24,211 nt of DNA from CAZBUB01 sp964494985 (lineage in GTDB: Bacteria; Desulfobacterota; Desulfovibrionia; Desulfovibrionales; Desulfothermaceae): NCBI GenBank assembly GCA_964494985.1, contig CAZBUB010000037.1, positions 1 through 24,211 of the forward strand, written 5' to 3'. Positions 1 to 7,655 of this stretch are shown in pieces (the stretch's first letter is position 1; every line of letters starts with the position of its first letter). The notes below the pieces were generated by a model, which was not told the origin of the DNA, did no database searches, and was given only the letters and a program-made list of their open reading frames with translations. The translations under genes and the position numbers were made by a program.

Positions 1-67
1 CCGGCCTGGGGCAAATGGCCAGCCTGAATTTCTAAGTCCTTGGCTTGAAAGCTTTGAGCTTTTCGGC

Positions 68-1657
68 TCAGTTCCGCTCTTCCTCCTTCTGGAAGTTGCG
101 GTTGCTATAGGTGTCCAGGACCCGGTAGCGGTGGCAGGGTCCGCTGTTCCAGGTGCAAAAGGGATACAGCCTGCCGTCAGGCGCGCCGTAGTGGATGATG
201 CAGTTCTGCACCCTTTGCAGCTCGAAGTTGTAGTTATCCTGGAAGTGCATGGCAGCCAGGAGCAGGACATGGTATCTATCCCCTACCTTGTGGTAGTAGT
301 GGCCCTTGGCGTTCCTGTGCTCGTTCCCTGCCTGGGAGAAGCCATTCACAAACTCCAAGAGTTGATCAAAGTCCAGGCCCTCTGGGGCCTTTTCAGGATA
401 GAAGTGCTTTTTCATGGTCCGCATGACGTTGATCTTGCTCAGCTTGGCCCGCCAGGAGCTGTTTTCGATTTTGGAGGCCTCCTGGTCCAAATCCTGCATG
501 GCGCCTTCAATATCCAGGAACTTGGTAAAGGGTACGGCCTGATGGGTCTCAGTGTCCACCAGGAGATAACTGGCAACTCCGCAATGGGGATGGCAGGTAA
601 AATGGGTCTTGGCCCTGCCGTCTATGGCCTGCAGCAGCCGACTGACCGGGTTGACTATGGAAAAAGGGTACCAGTCTCGGTACATGTCCATAATTTCGCT
701 TTGCTCCTGCAGATCCCTGGCCATGTCCGCCATGGTGTAGCGCATCTCCCGACGTTTATTCTCCTGGATTCGTCCGGTGATGGACACCGGCTGGAAGCTG
801 ATGGCCGTGACCACATCCGTGTTCTGGATGGCGAAATCCAGTATCTGTCCCACCTGGTGATCATTCAGGCCCCTAACCAGGGTGGGCACCAAGGTAGCCA
901 TGAGCCCGGCTTTCTTCATGTTCTCCAGGGCCCTTTGCTTCATCTCCCACATGGGTCTGCCCCGGGTTTCACGGTAGATGTCGTCGCTCAGGCCGTCGAA
1001 CTGTAGGTAGACCACGTCCAGGCCTGCATTTTTGACTGCCTTGGTGAATTCCAGATCCCTGGCGAACTTGACTCCGTTGCTGGCCACCTGGATGTCCTTG
1101 ACGCCTTTGTCCTTGGCCATCTGCACCGCTTCAACAAAATTGGGATGTATAGTGGGCTCTCCTCCAGCGAACTGGATACTCAGGGGTGGAGTGGGTCTGA
1201 TAGCCATAGCATTGTCTATGATCTGCTCCAGCTGCTCCAGGCTCAGCTCACAGACCTGGCCTGTGACCTGGGCGTTGGCAAAGCAGATAGGGCAGTTCAG
1301 ATTGCAGCGGTTGGTGAGATCAATATTTACCATGCAGGGGCTGGTTTTGTGGTTGCTGCAGATGCCGCAGTCCTGGGGGCAGGCGCCACGGCTTTGTACA
1401 CCAGGGTTTTGCACCTGATGTGCATAGCTGTAGTGCCTGCGTTTGCGATTCAAGAAGAACTCTACATCTGAGGAGATGAGCTCCTGGAAGGTGCCGTGCT
1501 CAGGGCAGGTCTTGGCCATCCAGACCTGACCCTGCCATTCATATAGTTCTGCCTGCAGGAGTTTTAAGCACTCAGGGCAGATGCTGGTGGTCTTTTCCGG
1601 CAGGCTGGCGACTTTGGTTGTAACTCCTTGAGGCTGAGAATTTTTCCTGTTAAACAT
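68..1657 (-). CDS. Cysteine-rich radical SAM protein, COG1964 / Tes (MJ0619)-like
   Basis: A 529-residue radical SAM enzyme. The SAM-cluster motif is C118-x3-C122-x2-C125 (RCNLNCPIC), followed by a GGEP motif. The other cysteines are ordered as in the MJ0619/tetraether lipid synthase (Tes) class. An N-terminal rubredoxin-like knuckle has C27, C30 and C51 with H54 nearby; a second group is C93, C97, C100 and C108; C-terminal cysteines are C355, C359, C486, C501 and C508. Archaeal Tes is known to carry three 4Fe-4S clusters plus one mononuclear iron and couples lipid tails by C-C bond formation. Bacterial relatives are numerous and mostly unassigned, so the substrate here is unknown; a lipid or other hydrophobic substrate is an inference. 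The start is ATG at 1657, with AGGAGGTT about 7 nt upstream. The gene follows folC on the same strand across a 220-bp repeat-containing spacer, so co-transcription is doubtful. Confidence 0.85.
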   Translation of the reverse strand: MFNRKNSQPQGVTTKVASLPEKTTSICPECLKLLQAELYEWQGQVWMAKTCPEHGTFQELISSDVEFFLNRKRRHYSYAHQVQNPGVQSRGACPQDCGICSNHKTSPCMVNIDLTNRCNLNCPICFANAQVTGQVCELSLEQLEQIIDNAMAIRPTPPLSIQFAGGEPTIHPNFVEAVQMAKDKGVKDIQVASNGVKFARDLEFTKAVKNAGLDVVYLQFDGLSDDIYRETRGRPMWEMKQRALENMKKAGLMATLVPTLVRGLNDHQVGQILDFAIQNTDVVTAISFQPVSITGRIQENKRREMRYTMADMARDLQEQSEIMDMYRDWYPFSIVNPVSRLLQAIDGRAKTHFTCHPHCGVASYLLVDTETHQAVPFTKFLDIEGAMQDLDQEASKIENSSWRAKLSKINVMRTMKKHFYPEKAPEGLDFDQLLEFVNGFSQAGNEHRNAKGHYYHKVGDRYHVLLLAAMHFQDNYNFELQRVQNCIIHYGAPDGRLYPFCTWNSGPCHRYRVLDTYSNRNFQKEEERN

Positions 1658-1779
1658 AATTCTAACCTCCTTGTCCCTTTCAGGACCTGTTTAGGATAAC
1701 TCAAAGATGTATTTTAGTAAAGGTATGAGTTTATGAAAATTAGTCAAGGCGAGGCTGGTATAAAATGTTAAAGGCACTG

Positions 1780-1869
1780 TATCAGTTATCGGTTATCAGG
1801 TATCAGGTATATAGCTATCAGGTGCCACGAACCATTAACCGATAACCATTAACACATTAACCGATAACC
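1780..1869. repeat. AT-rich intergenic repeat tract, inverted arms
   Basis: This spacer between folC and the Tes-like gene holds several imperfect copies of a GGTTATCGGTTA-like unit. The left arm GTTATCGGTTA (1785-1795) is exactly complementary to TAACCGATAAC at 1836-1846 and again at 1858-1868, so two alternative 11-bp stems are possible. Between them, TATCAGGTAT-type short direct repeats occur. Related tracts appear at about 3514, 4946 and on both sides of the gap at 7525. No coding potential is evident. Confidence 0.7.
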
Positions 1870-1877
1870 GAACACCC

Positions 1878-3152
1878 TCATTGCTGCAGATGCTCCAAGG
1901 CCTCGCCAACTGTAAACAAGGAGCCGCAGATCAGGATCAGATCATCCAGCTGAGCCATGTTTTGGGCCTGCTCCAGGGCCCGGGGCAGACTTTGCTCTGC
2001 ATGGGAAGCCACATTCCAGGGCCTTGCCCTGGACAACAGCTCCTCAGGATCCAGGGCCCTTTCATACACCGGCCTGGTAAAGATGGCATAATCCGCCTTG
2101 GGCAGGATTTGGCCCAGCATTTTTTCAATCTCCTTGTCCGCCATCATGCCCAGAACCAGGATCAGACGCTGGAACTGCAGGTCAGGATTCAGACTCTTGG
2201 CCAGGACCTTGATGGCCTCAGGATTATGTGCACCGTCCAGCATGATCTTGGGCCTGTCCTGTAAAAGCTGCATCCTGCCCGGCCATTTGGCCAGCTTAAG
2301 TCCTTGGCGCATATGCTCTGCAGTTATATCCCAGCCCTTTTGGGCCAGGATTTCGCAGGCAGCAAGGGCCAGGGCAGCGTTTTGCATCTGGTGGCTGCCG
2401 ATGAGGGTGGTGCGCAAGTTCTTTAGCTTGTGCTGCAGACCGAAATAGGTAAATCCATCCTGGAAGCGTCTGACCCGGAAATCCAAGCCCAGCTGATAAA
2501 AGGCGGATCCTTTGTCCTGGGCGATCCTGGCAAAGAGCTGGCGCACTCCGTGCTGCTTGGCAGCTGTAAGCAGCGGCGTGTGGGGTTTGATAATTCCAGC
2601 CTTTTCCCGGGCCACCTGGTGTAGGGTGTTGCCTAAGAACTCCCTGTGCTCCAAACTGATATTGGTGATCAGGCTGATTTGGGGCTGGATCAGGTTCGTG
2701 GCGTCCAACCTGCCGCCCATACCCACCTCGATGATGTCTATGTCTGTATTCTCATTGGCAAAATAGGCCAAGGCCATGGCTGTGACTGCTTCAAAAAAAG
2801 TGGGTGGTTCTTGGGGATCCTGGATCTGTCTGACCTGCCTGGAGAGCTCCATCACCCTGTGCTCTGGAATGAACTGGCTGTTGATCTGCATGCGCTCCCG
2901 GAAACTGACCAGGTGGGGGGAGGTGTAAAGCCCTGTTTTGTAGCCAGCCAGCTGCAGGATGCTGTTTAGGAAGCTGGCCACAGAGCCTTTGCCGTTCGTT
3001 CCGCCGATGTGAATATACCTGCGGCCCTGGTGGGGATTCCCCAGGCCCTGCAGCAGATTGGAAGTCTGGGAGAGACCGAACTTGATACCGTACTTCTGCA
3101 GATTGTACAAATAATCCAGCTCTTGCAGATACTCAGGGTTTTTCTCCAACAT
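1878..3152 (-). CDS. folC: Bifunctional folylpolyglutamate synthase / dihydrofolate synthase
   Basis: A Mur-ligase-family enzyme that adds glutamate to dihydropteroate and to folates in the cytoplasm. The ATP-binding loop GGTNGKGSVASF is near residues 50-61, and the family motif LDGAHNP lies in the C-terminal half. The reading frame extends to a TTG at 3191 without a visible Shine-Dalgarno sequence. The ATG at 3152 has AAAGG 8 nt upstream and gives 424 residues, starting shortly before the conserved YLYNLQKYGIKFGL segment, as is usual for FolC; I prefer it. The upstream spacer contains a hairpin (3269-3287), a dispersed repeat and a possible small reading frame. No other folate genes are visible, so it appears to stand alone. 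Confidence 0.93.
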   Translation of the reverse strand: MLEKNPEYLQELDYLYNLQKYGIKFGLSQTSNLLQGLGNPHQGRRYIHIGGTNGKGSVASFLNSILQLAGYKTGLYTSPHLVSFRERMQINSQFIPEHRVMELSRQVRQIQDPQEPPTFFEAVTAMALAYFANENTDIDIIEVGMGGRLDATNLIQPQISLITNISLEHREFLGNTLHQVAREKAGIIKPHTPLLTAAKQHGVRQLFARIAQDKGSAFYQLGLDFRVRRFQDGFTYFGLQHKLKNLRTTLIGSHQMQNAALALAACEILAQKGWDITAEHMRQGLKLAKWPGRMQLLQDRPKIMLDGAHNPEAIKVLAKSLNPDLQFQRLILVLGMMADKEIEKMLGQILPKADYAIFTRPVYERALDPEELLSRARPWNVASHAEQSLPRALEQAQNMAQLDDLILICGSLFTVGEALEHLQQ

Positions 3153-3297
3153 GGCAGTAGCCTTTGCTTGGTTGAAATGCCCAGAGCCCAAAGGGTGAGC
3201 ATAGCTTATTGAATTTTTGTAACTATTGCCGTGAAAATGTTGGGCTTCGCAGGCCGTACTATGCCTATTGCCGGATTTGGTCCGGTATACGTAATTT

Positions 3298-3474
3298 TCA
3301 TCCCTGGGGGTGAAAAAAATTTAATGAAGGATTCACCAGATCCTTGACTTCTTCAGGAAAGCTTATCCGGGCACAGGAGATGGTGAATAAATTCGATTTT
3401 TTAAGCTTGATGTCCTGAGCTTGCAGGGTATAGGCTGAGCATCTATCCAGGGGCGCAAATATCGCAGGGCTCAT
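3298..3474 (-). CDS. Possible small protein carrying the FTISCARISF motif
   Basis: A 58-codon frame from ATG at 3474 to TGA at 3298, too short for most gene callers. It begins MSPAIFAPLDRC, contains NLFTISCARISFPEE (residues 28-42) and ends FFHPQG. A weak GGA lies 5 nt before the ATG. The central segment is encoded by the 30-bp core shared with two other intergenic sites, at 11276 and 22332. The frame is co-directional with folC and ends about 145 bp before it. I do not recognise the protein. It may be a real small gene, a decayed gene fragment, or chance translation of a DNA repeat. Confidence 0.25.
   Translation of the reverse strand: MSPAIFAPLDRCSAYTLQAQDIKLKKSNLFTISCARISFPEEVKDLVNPSLNFFHPQG
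3332..3390 (-). repeat. Dispersed repeat copy A, 30-bp core at 3358-3387
   Basis: Read on the minus strand, the core runs from TTCACCATCTCCTGTG to GATAAGCTTT and is identical over 30 bp to copy B at 11276-11305. Downstream similarity continues more weakly through GAAGAAGTCAAGGATCTGGTG. Copy C lies at 22332-22361. All three are in intergenic positions near gene starts. Confidence 0.75.
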
Positions 3475-3513
3475 CCTAATCCAACTGGCTGGAAAAGAAA
3501 ATGGGTTTTTTTT

Positions 3514-3538
3514 GTTATCGGATATCAGTTGTTGGTTA
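3514..3538. repeat. Short copy of the AT-rich intergenic repeat
   Basis: GTTATCGGATATCAG followed by TTGTTGGTTAG resembles the GGTTATCGGTTA family seen at 1780-1869 and 4946-4959. It follows a run of eight T residues. It falls inside an open N-terminal extension of the next reading frame, which is one reason to place that gene's start downstream. Confidence 0.5.
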
Positions 3539-3621
3539 GAAGTTGTCTGTTTGGATGGAAAAGGGCTAGGCGTTCAGGGCATGAGGATTATCAATTTCGA
3601 GGAAGGGAAGTGGAAAATCCT

Positions 3622-4938
3622 ATGCAGCAGGCACAGCAATCCTTAAGCTTTCTTAACCAAGGCCTGCCCCAGGAGAGGCATTTTTCTCTGCCCGGGATGC
3701 ACATCAGGCTCTGGAAGAGGGGTTTGCTGCGCAGGCAGAAGCTGAGCTTTGTCCAGCACTATGGGATCTACCATGAGCTTGAGACAGGGCAGCATATTTT
3801 TAAGTACAACCTGCGGGGCCAGATTAGCTATATCCAGGGCAAAACCAGGGACTGGCCCCACCCAGGGGAGTGGCTGAAGCGCACCCAGGGCGGGGACTGG
3901 ATTTACTACTACTCTGGCGGCTATACAGACCTGCGGGACTATGTGGGGGAATTCTACCTGCCCTGTCCCAACTATCCCAGCAATCTTCTGTACAATGTAA
4001 ACCCCTGGCAGGAGCCTGCAGTGCAAAAGGCCTTAGAGGAATGGCACTATATGCCTGCCAGGCTGAGCCAAGAGCTGGGCAGGGATAGTGATCCAGAGCT
4101 CCTTGGCTTGCTTGGCCTCATGCAGCAGAACTCTCCAGCTAAGCTCTGGGAAAAGTCCCTTAGTCTGTTCAGCCTGCTACAAGACAGGATCAAGGTCCTG
4201 CCCCCGGATGCCAGGCACACAGATTATGATCTGGTCCCCCTGATCCTGGCTGACGGCTGCTTGTACAACTGCAGCTTTTGCAGCTTCAAGACAGGACAAG
4301 CCTTCCAGGCCAGACCCTGGGAGGATATCCAGACCCAGATCCAGGGCCTGCGCAGCTTCTACAGCCAAGATTTAATCAACCACAATGCCCTTTTCTTGGG
4401 CCAGCATGATGCCTTGAACTGTAGTCCAGGATTTGTGCTGCAGGCCCTGGATCTGGCCCAGGAGAAGCTGGGCCTGCAGGACTCAGTCCTGCAAGACACC
4501 TCCTTGTATCTCTTTGGCAGCGTGGATTCCCTGCTAGGAGCCAGGGAAGAGTTCTTCCAGGAGCTGGCAGCCAGACCTTGGTCTAGCTATATAAATATCG
4601 GTTTGGAATCAGCTGACCAAAAAACCCTGGATATCCTGGGCAAGCCCTTGCAGGCCCGGCAAGTGCGTCAGGCCTTCTCGCGCATGCAAGGCCTGAATCG
4701 TTCCTACTCCAACCTGGAGGTGACAGCCAACTTCATCATGGACAAGAGCCTACCCCAAGGGCACTGGGAGAGCCTGATGGATGTATTGCAAAACCAGGCC
4801 CAGCCCCTGGGGGATAAAGGCAGCATTTACCTTTCTCCGCTGGGCAGGCAGAATATCCGCTGGCAACGGGATATGTTCAGGCGCATCAAGTTTGGCAGCA
4901 GACTTCCAGTGTATTTGTATGTGATTTTACGGCTGTAG
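3622..4938 (+). CDS. Uncharacterised radical SAM protein
   Basis: The motif C213-x3-C217-x2-C220 (CLYNCSFCSF) binds the SAM cluster, and GLESADQKTLDILGKP is a typical strand/turn of B12-independent radical SAM enzymes of the Elp3/HemN/MiaB-like type. About 200 residues precede the motif, rich in aromatic residues (GGDWIYYYSGGY), and match no domain I can name. The open frame reaches a TTG at 3529 inside a repeat. I prefer ATG at 3622 (438 residues) because upstream translation runs through repeat DNA; its Shine-Dalgarno is modest (GTGGAA, about 6 nt upstream). The C-terminus stops at VYLYVILRL immediately before another repeat copy at 4946, so the tail may be altered. It converges with the PHP gene with only 16 bp between stops. 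Substrate unknown. Confidence 0.8.
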   Translation: MQQAQQSLSFLNQGLPQERHFSLPGMHIRLWKRGLLRRQKLSFVQHYGIYHELETGQHIFKYNLRGQISYIQGKTRDWPHPGEWLKRTQGGDWIYYYSGGYTDLRDYVGEFYLPCPNYPSNLLYNVNPWQEPAVQKALEEWHYMPARLSQELGRDSDPELLGLLGLMQQNSPAKLWEKSLSLFSLLQDRIKVLPPDARHTDYDLVPLILADGCLYNCSFCSFKTGQAFQARPWEDIQTQIQGLRSFYSQDLINHNALFLGQHDALNCSPGFVLQALDLAQEKLGLQDSVLQDTSLYLFGSVDSLLGAREEFFQELAARPWSSYINIGLESADQKTLDILGKPLQARQVRQAFSRMQGLNRSYSNLEVTANFIMDKSLPQGHWESLMDVLQNQAQPLGDKGSIYLSPLGRQNIRWQRDMFRRIKFGSRLPVYLYVILRL

Positions 4939-4941
4939 GTT

Positions 4942-4959
4942 GGTTGGTTATCGGTTATC
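4942..4959. repeat. AT-rich intergenic repeat between convergent genes
   Basis: GGTTGGTTATCGGTTATC spans the 16-bp gap between the radical SAM stop (4938) and the PHP stop (4955), and its end overlaps the PHP stop. It contains the same GTTATCGGTTA core as the tract at 1785-1795. Confidence 0.6.
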
Positions 4960-5635
4960 TCAAGAGTCCCTGCAGGAGCTTATTGTTCTGGGATTCCCGG
5001 GCTTCTGTGGATTTCAGCAGCCTGGCCAGGTCTGCTTCGTCTTTTGGAGGCCCTGGGCAATGAATATAATTGGCTATGCTGCCTAATGCCTGTTCCAGGT
5101 GGGCGTCACTGTTATAAACCGGGTGCAGATTATATTTGCTGCGCAGGTCCTGATAGGCTGCCTGCAGCTTGGGCTTGAACTTGCCTTGCGCTTCCTGATA
5201 CTGTCCATTGAGTATGTTCACGGAGTTCATTTCCAGGCCGTGGATATAGGGCAGAATTCTTTCGGCTTCAGGGCTCAGTTGATCTGTCCAGCGATAGGCA
5301 TGGGCCAGGAAGACAAAGGAGTTTTCCCAAACATCTTTAAGTGTGGCATATAAGCTGGAAAAGCTGATGCCGAAAGGAAATTGTAGGGCCTGATTTGGCG
5401 TAATCAAGACCAGATCCACCTCTTCGGCCAGGGTGACTTCCAGTCCGCTATAGATGGCCATATCCGGAAACTGGGCCTGCATTTCCTGCACCTCTTTTGG
5501 GGACCATTGGATCTGATGCTCGGTGATGACCAGGGCCTGCAGGCCCATGTCCCTGGCCTGCAGCAGGGCCTGGGGCGGAGAAAGCAAAGAGCAGGGGGAA
5601 TATCTATTGGTGTGCAAATGACAGTCTATAAACAT
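4955..5635 (-). CDS. PHP-domain metal-dependent phosphoesterase
   Basis: A 226-residue stand-alone PHP-domain protein, predicted to be a cytoplasmic metal-dependent phosphoesterase. The PHP signature is visible: H6-x-H8 in CHLHTN, H40 in ITEH, E66 in SGLEVTL, H112 in LAHAYRW, and D177-A-H179 in NSDAH. These are the usual positions of metal ligands in the histidinol-phosphatase/TrpH/polymerase PHP superfamily. No polymerase or other domain is attached, and the substrate cannot be read from the sequence. The start is ATG at 5635 with only a weak Shine-Dalgarno. It diverges from pgm with 59 bp between start codons, so the promoters of both must be compact or overlapping. Confidence 0.85.
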   Translation of the reverse strand: MFIDCHLHTNRYSPCSLLSPPQALLQARDMGLQALVITEHQIQWSPKEVQEMQAQFPDMAIYSGLEVTLAEEVDLVLITPNQALQFPFGISFSSLYATLKDVWENSFVFLAHAYRWTDQLSPEAERILPYIHGLEMNSVNILNGQYQEAQGKFKPKLQAAYQDLRSKYNLHPVYNSDAHLEQALGSIANYIHCPGPPKDEADLARLLKSTEARESQNNKLLQGLLR

Positions 5636-5694
5636 GTTGTGAATCCGGTTGCAAGGCAGTTAAAAATAAATACTAATAGCGCAGGGGGGCAGGA

Positions 5695-7341
5695 ATGTCA
5701 ATTCACGGCTTGGCAGGACAAACAGTTCCGCCGCAGATGTTAACCAATATACCCAGGCTGATCAGTGCCTATTATACCTTGAGCCCTGATCCAGGGCAAA
5801 AGGAGCAGCAGATAACCTTTGGCACGTCAGGGCACAGAGGCTCTGCCTGGTCAAGGAGCTTCAACCAGGAGCATATCCTGGCCCTGGCCCAGGCCATCTG
5901 CGAGTTTAAGCAGACCCAAGGCTATACCGGACCTTTGTTTATGGGCAAGGATACCCATGCCCTGTCCGAGGCAGCTTTCTTGTCCGCCCTGGAAGTCTTT
6001 GCTGCCAACAAAGTGCAAGTCTTGATCCAGGAGAAAATGGGTTTTACGCCTACCCCGGCAGTATCCCAGGCGATTTTGGAATTTAACCGGGGCAGGGATA
6101 GCGGCCTCGCAGATGGAGTGGTGATCACCCCGTCCCATAATCCGCCAGAGGATGGGGGCTTTAAGTACAACCCGCCCCAGGGAGGTCCTGCTGATACCCA
6201 GACCACTAAGCTGATCCAGAATCGGGCCAATCAAATCCTGCAGGATGGCTTGCAGGAGATACGCAGGATGCCCTGGGAGAGGGCCCTGCGCTCTGACAGT
6301 GTTCAGGAACATGATTTTGTGCGCAGCTATGCCTCCGGGCTGGGCCAGGTCCTGGACATGCAGGCCATAGCCTCCTCAGGGCTGAAGATCGGGGTGGACC
6401 CCATGGGCGGCTCTGGCCTGGACTACTGGGATGTTATAGCAAAGATGTATGGTCTGGATCTGGAGGTGGTGAACCGCAGAATAGATCCGGCTTTCGGCTT
6501 CATGCCCCTGGATCGGGACGGTAAAATCCGCATGGATTGCTCCTCAAAATATGCCATGGCCAATCTGATCAGCCTTAAGGACAGGTTTGATATTGCTTTC
6601 GGCAATGATCCGGATTATGACCGGCATGGCATAGTTACCAGGAGCGCAGGGCTGATGAATCCCAATCACTTTCTGGCAGCAGCAGCCTGGCACCTGTTCA
6701 GCACCAGGCAGGATTGGTCCAGGCAGGCTGCAGTGGGCAAGACCCTGGTCACCAGCTCCATGCTGGATCGGGTGGCAGGGCTGTTGCAACGGGAGGTCCT
6801 GGAGGTGCCTGTGGGCTTCAAATGGTTTGTTCCCGGGCTTTTGAGCGGCAAGCTGGGTTTTGCCGGGGAGGAGAGCGCAGGGGCCAGTTTCCTGCGCCAG
6901 GACCAGCAGGCCTGGAGCACGGACAAGGACGGGCTTATCATGGACCTTTTAGCTGCAGAGATGACTGCCAAATTGGGCAAGGATCCGGCCCAGATCTACC
7001 AGGAGCTGGAGGAGAAACTGGGTGTGAGTTATTACGAGCGCCGGGATGCCCCAGCTACGCCGGAGCAAAAACAGGCCCTGAAGGATTTGGATCCTAATGC
7101 AGTCCAGGATAAAGAGCTGGCCGGGGAAGAGATCCAGGTCAGGCTGACCAGGGCGCCTGGGGACAATAATCCCATAGGCGGGCTCAAGGTAAGCACTCAG
7201 AATGGTTGGTTTGCTGCCAGGCCTTCCGGCACAGAGGACATATACAAGATTTATGCAGAGAGCTTCATAAGCCAGGAGCATCTGCAGAGAATTATGGGCG
7301 AGGCCCAGCAGCTGGTGGACAGAGTGCTCAAGGGGGATTAA
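5695..7341 (+). CDS. pgm: Phosphoglucomutase, alpha-D-glucose phosphate-specific
   Basis: Interconverts glucose-1-phosphate and glucose-6-phosphate, linking glycogen and nucleotide-sugar synthesis to glycolysis. At 548 residues it matches the E. coli Pgm class almost end to end. All four active-site loops are present: GTSGHRG near the N-terminus, catalytic S147 in ITPSHNPPEDGG, the Mg-binding D305/D307/D309 loop in NDPDYDRHG, the sugar-binding GEESAGASF (G391-E393 region), and the phosphate-binding RPSGTED (R509-D515). ATG at 5695 is preceded by a G-rich Shine-Dalgarno (GGGGGGCAGGA), and the first residues MSIHGLAGQ match the family start. It diverges from the PHP gene. Downstream lie a nine-T run at 7381-7389 without a good stem, repeat DNA and the assembly gap. 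Confidence 0.97.
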   Translation: MSIHGLAGQTVPPQMLTNIPRLISAYYTLSPDPGQKEQQITFGTSGHRGSAWSRSFNQEHILALAQAICEFKQTQGYTGPLFMGKDTHALSEAAFLSALEVFAANKVQVLIQEKMGFTPTPAVSQAILEFNRGRDSGLADGVVITPSHNPPEDGGFKYNPPQGGPADTQTTKLIQNRANQILQDGLQEIRRMPWERALRSDSVQEHDFVRSYASGLGQVLDMQAIASSGLKIGVDPMGGSGLDYWDVIAKMYGLDLEVVNRRIDPAFGFMPLDRDGKIRMDCSSKYAMANLISLKDRFDIAFGNDPDYDRHGIVTRSAGLMNPNHFLAAAAWHLFSTRQDWSRQAAVGKTLVTSSMLDRVAGLLQREVLEVPVGFKWFVPGLLSGKLGFAGEESAGASFLRQDQQAWSTDKDGLIMDLLAAEMTAKLGKDPAQIYQELEEKLGVSYYERRDAPATPEQKQALKDLDPNAVQDKELAGEEIQVRLTRAPGDNNPIGGLKVSTQNGWFAARPSGTEDIYKIYAESFISQEHLQRIMGEAQQLVDRVLKGD

Positions 7342-7410
7342 TGTTCTCCCTGGTACCTTTGTTGGTGCATTTTCTATCAGTTTTTTTTTGAAGCAAGGAA
7401 TTGGGCTTTG

Positions 7411-7465
7411 AATCTGAAAATACGAAATCCGAATATCGAAATTCGAATGAGCAAATAACCGAAAC
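7411..7465. repeat. GAAATCCGAATATCGAAATT-type intergenic repeat
   Basis: The stretch is built of overlapping near-palindromic pieces (CGAAATCCGAATATCGAA, then ATTCGAAT). Similar degenerate TTCGAA/ATCCGAA tracts occur between genes in various environmental bacteria. It carries stops in all likely frames and differs from the GGTTATCGGTTA family. Confidence 0.5.
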
Positions 7466-7524
7466 GGAGAAACAGCACGGCGGAGCGATTATCAGGGCCT
7501 GATTTTATTTGGTAACAGACAACC

Positions 7525-7624
7525 NNNNNNNNNNNNNNNNNNNNNNNNNNNNNNNNNNNNNNNNNNNNNNNNNNNNNNNNNNNNNNNNNNNNNNNNNNNN
7601 NNNNNNNNNNNNNNNNNNNNNNNN
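7525..7624. other. Assembly gap (100 Ns)
   Basis: Exactly 100 Ns, the usual placeholder for a scaffold gap of unknown length. The flanks (ACAACC on the left, AACCATTAACC on the right) resemble the repeat family found elsewhere in the window, which probably explains why assembly failed here. Any reading frame crossing the Ns is artificial. Confidence 0.95.
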
Positions 7625-7655
7625 AACCATTAACCGGTTTCCAAACCCATCGGAT

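Larger units (their letters stand above)
3153..3621. other. Intergenic spacer upstream of folC and a radical SAM gene
   Basis: About 470 bp between divergent genes. It contains a hairpin CCGGA-TTTGG-TCCGG at 3271-3285 (7 bp when flanking pairs are counted), an imperfect inverted repeat TTTTCATCC/GGGTGAAAA at 3295-3316 followed by an A/T run, dispersed repeat copy A at 3332-3390, a possible 58-codon frame at 3298-3474 on the minus strand, and an AT-rich repeat near 3514-3538. Both divergent promoters should lie here, but I cannot place them with confidence. Confidence 0.6.
7342..7655. other. Intergenic region with repeats and an assembly gap
   Basis: The spacer between pgm and the aminopeptidase gene contains a T-run, a GAAATCCGAATATCGAAATT-type repeat at about 7411-7465, and 100 Ns flanked by GTAACAGACAACC on the left and AACCATTAACCGG on the right. 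Because the gap length is unknown, a missing gene here cannot be excluded. I see no gene in the readable part. Confidence 0.7.

Noticed and set aside
131..1006. A 291-codon open frame on the plus strand antisense to the Tes-like gene
   Set aside because: It is the shadow of a well-supported minus-strand gene with intact family motifs and has no recognisable domain of its own.
1780..1869. CRISPR-like repeated units
   Set aside because: Units are short, irregular and lack uniform spacers; they also occur singly elsewhere as intergenic repeats.
7342..7389. Rho-independent terminator after pgm, suggested by nine T residues at 7381-7389
   Set aside because: No stable GC-rich stem precedes the T-run.
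7509..7655. A longer map N-terminus reaching through the gap
   Set aside because: Only possible by reading unknown bases; the SEC-C motif lies directly after ATG 7656/7662 as expected.
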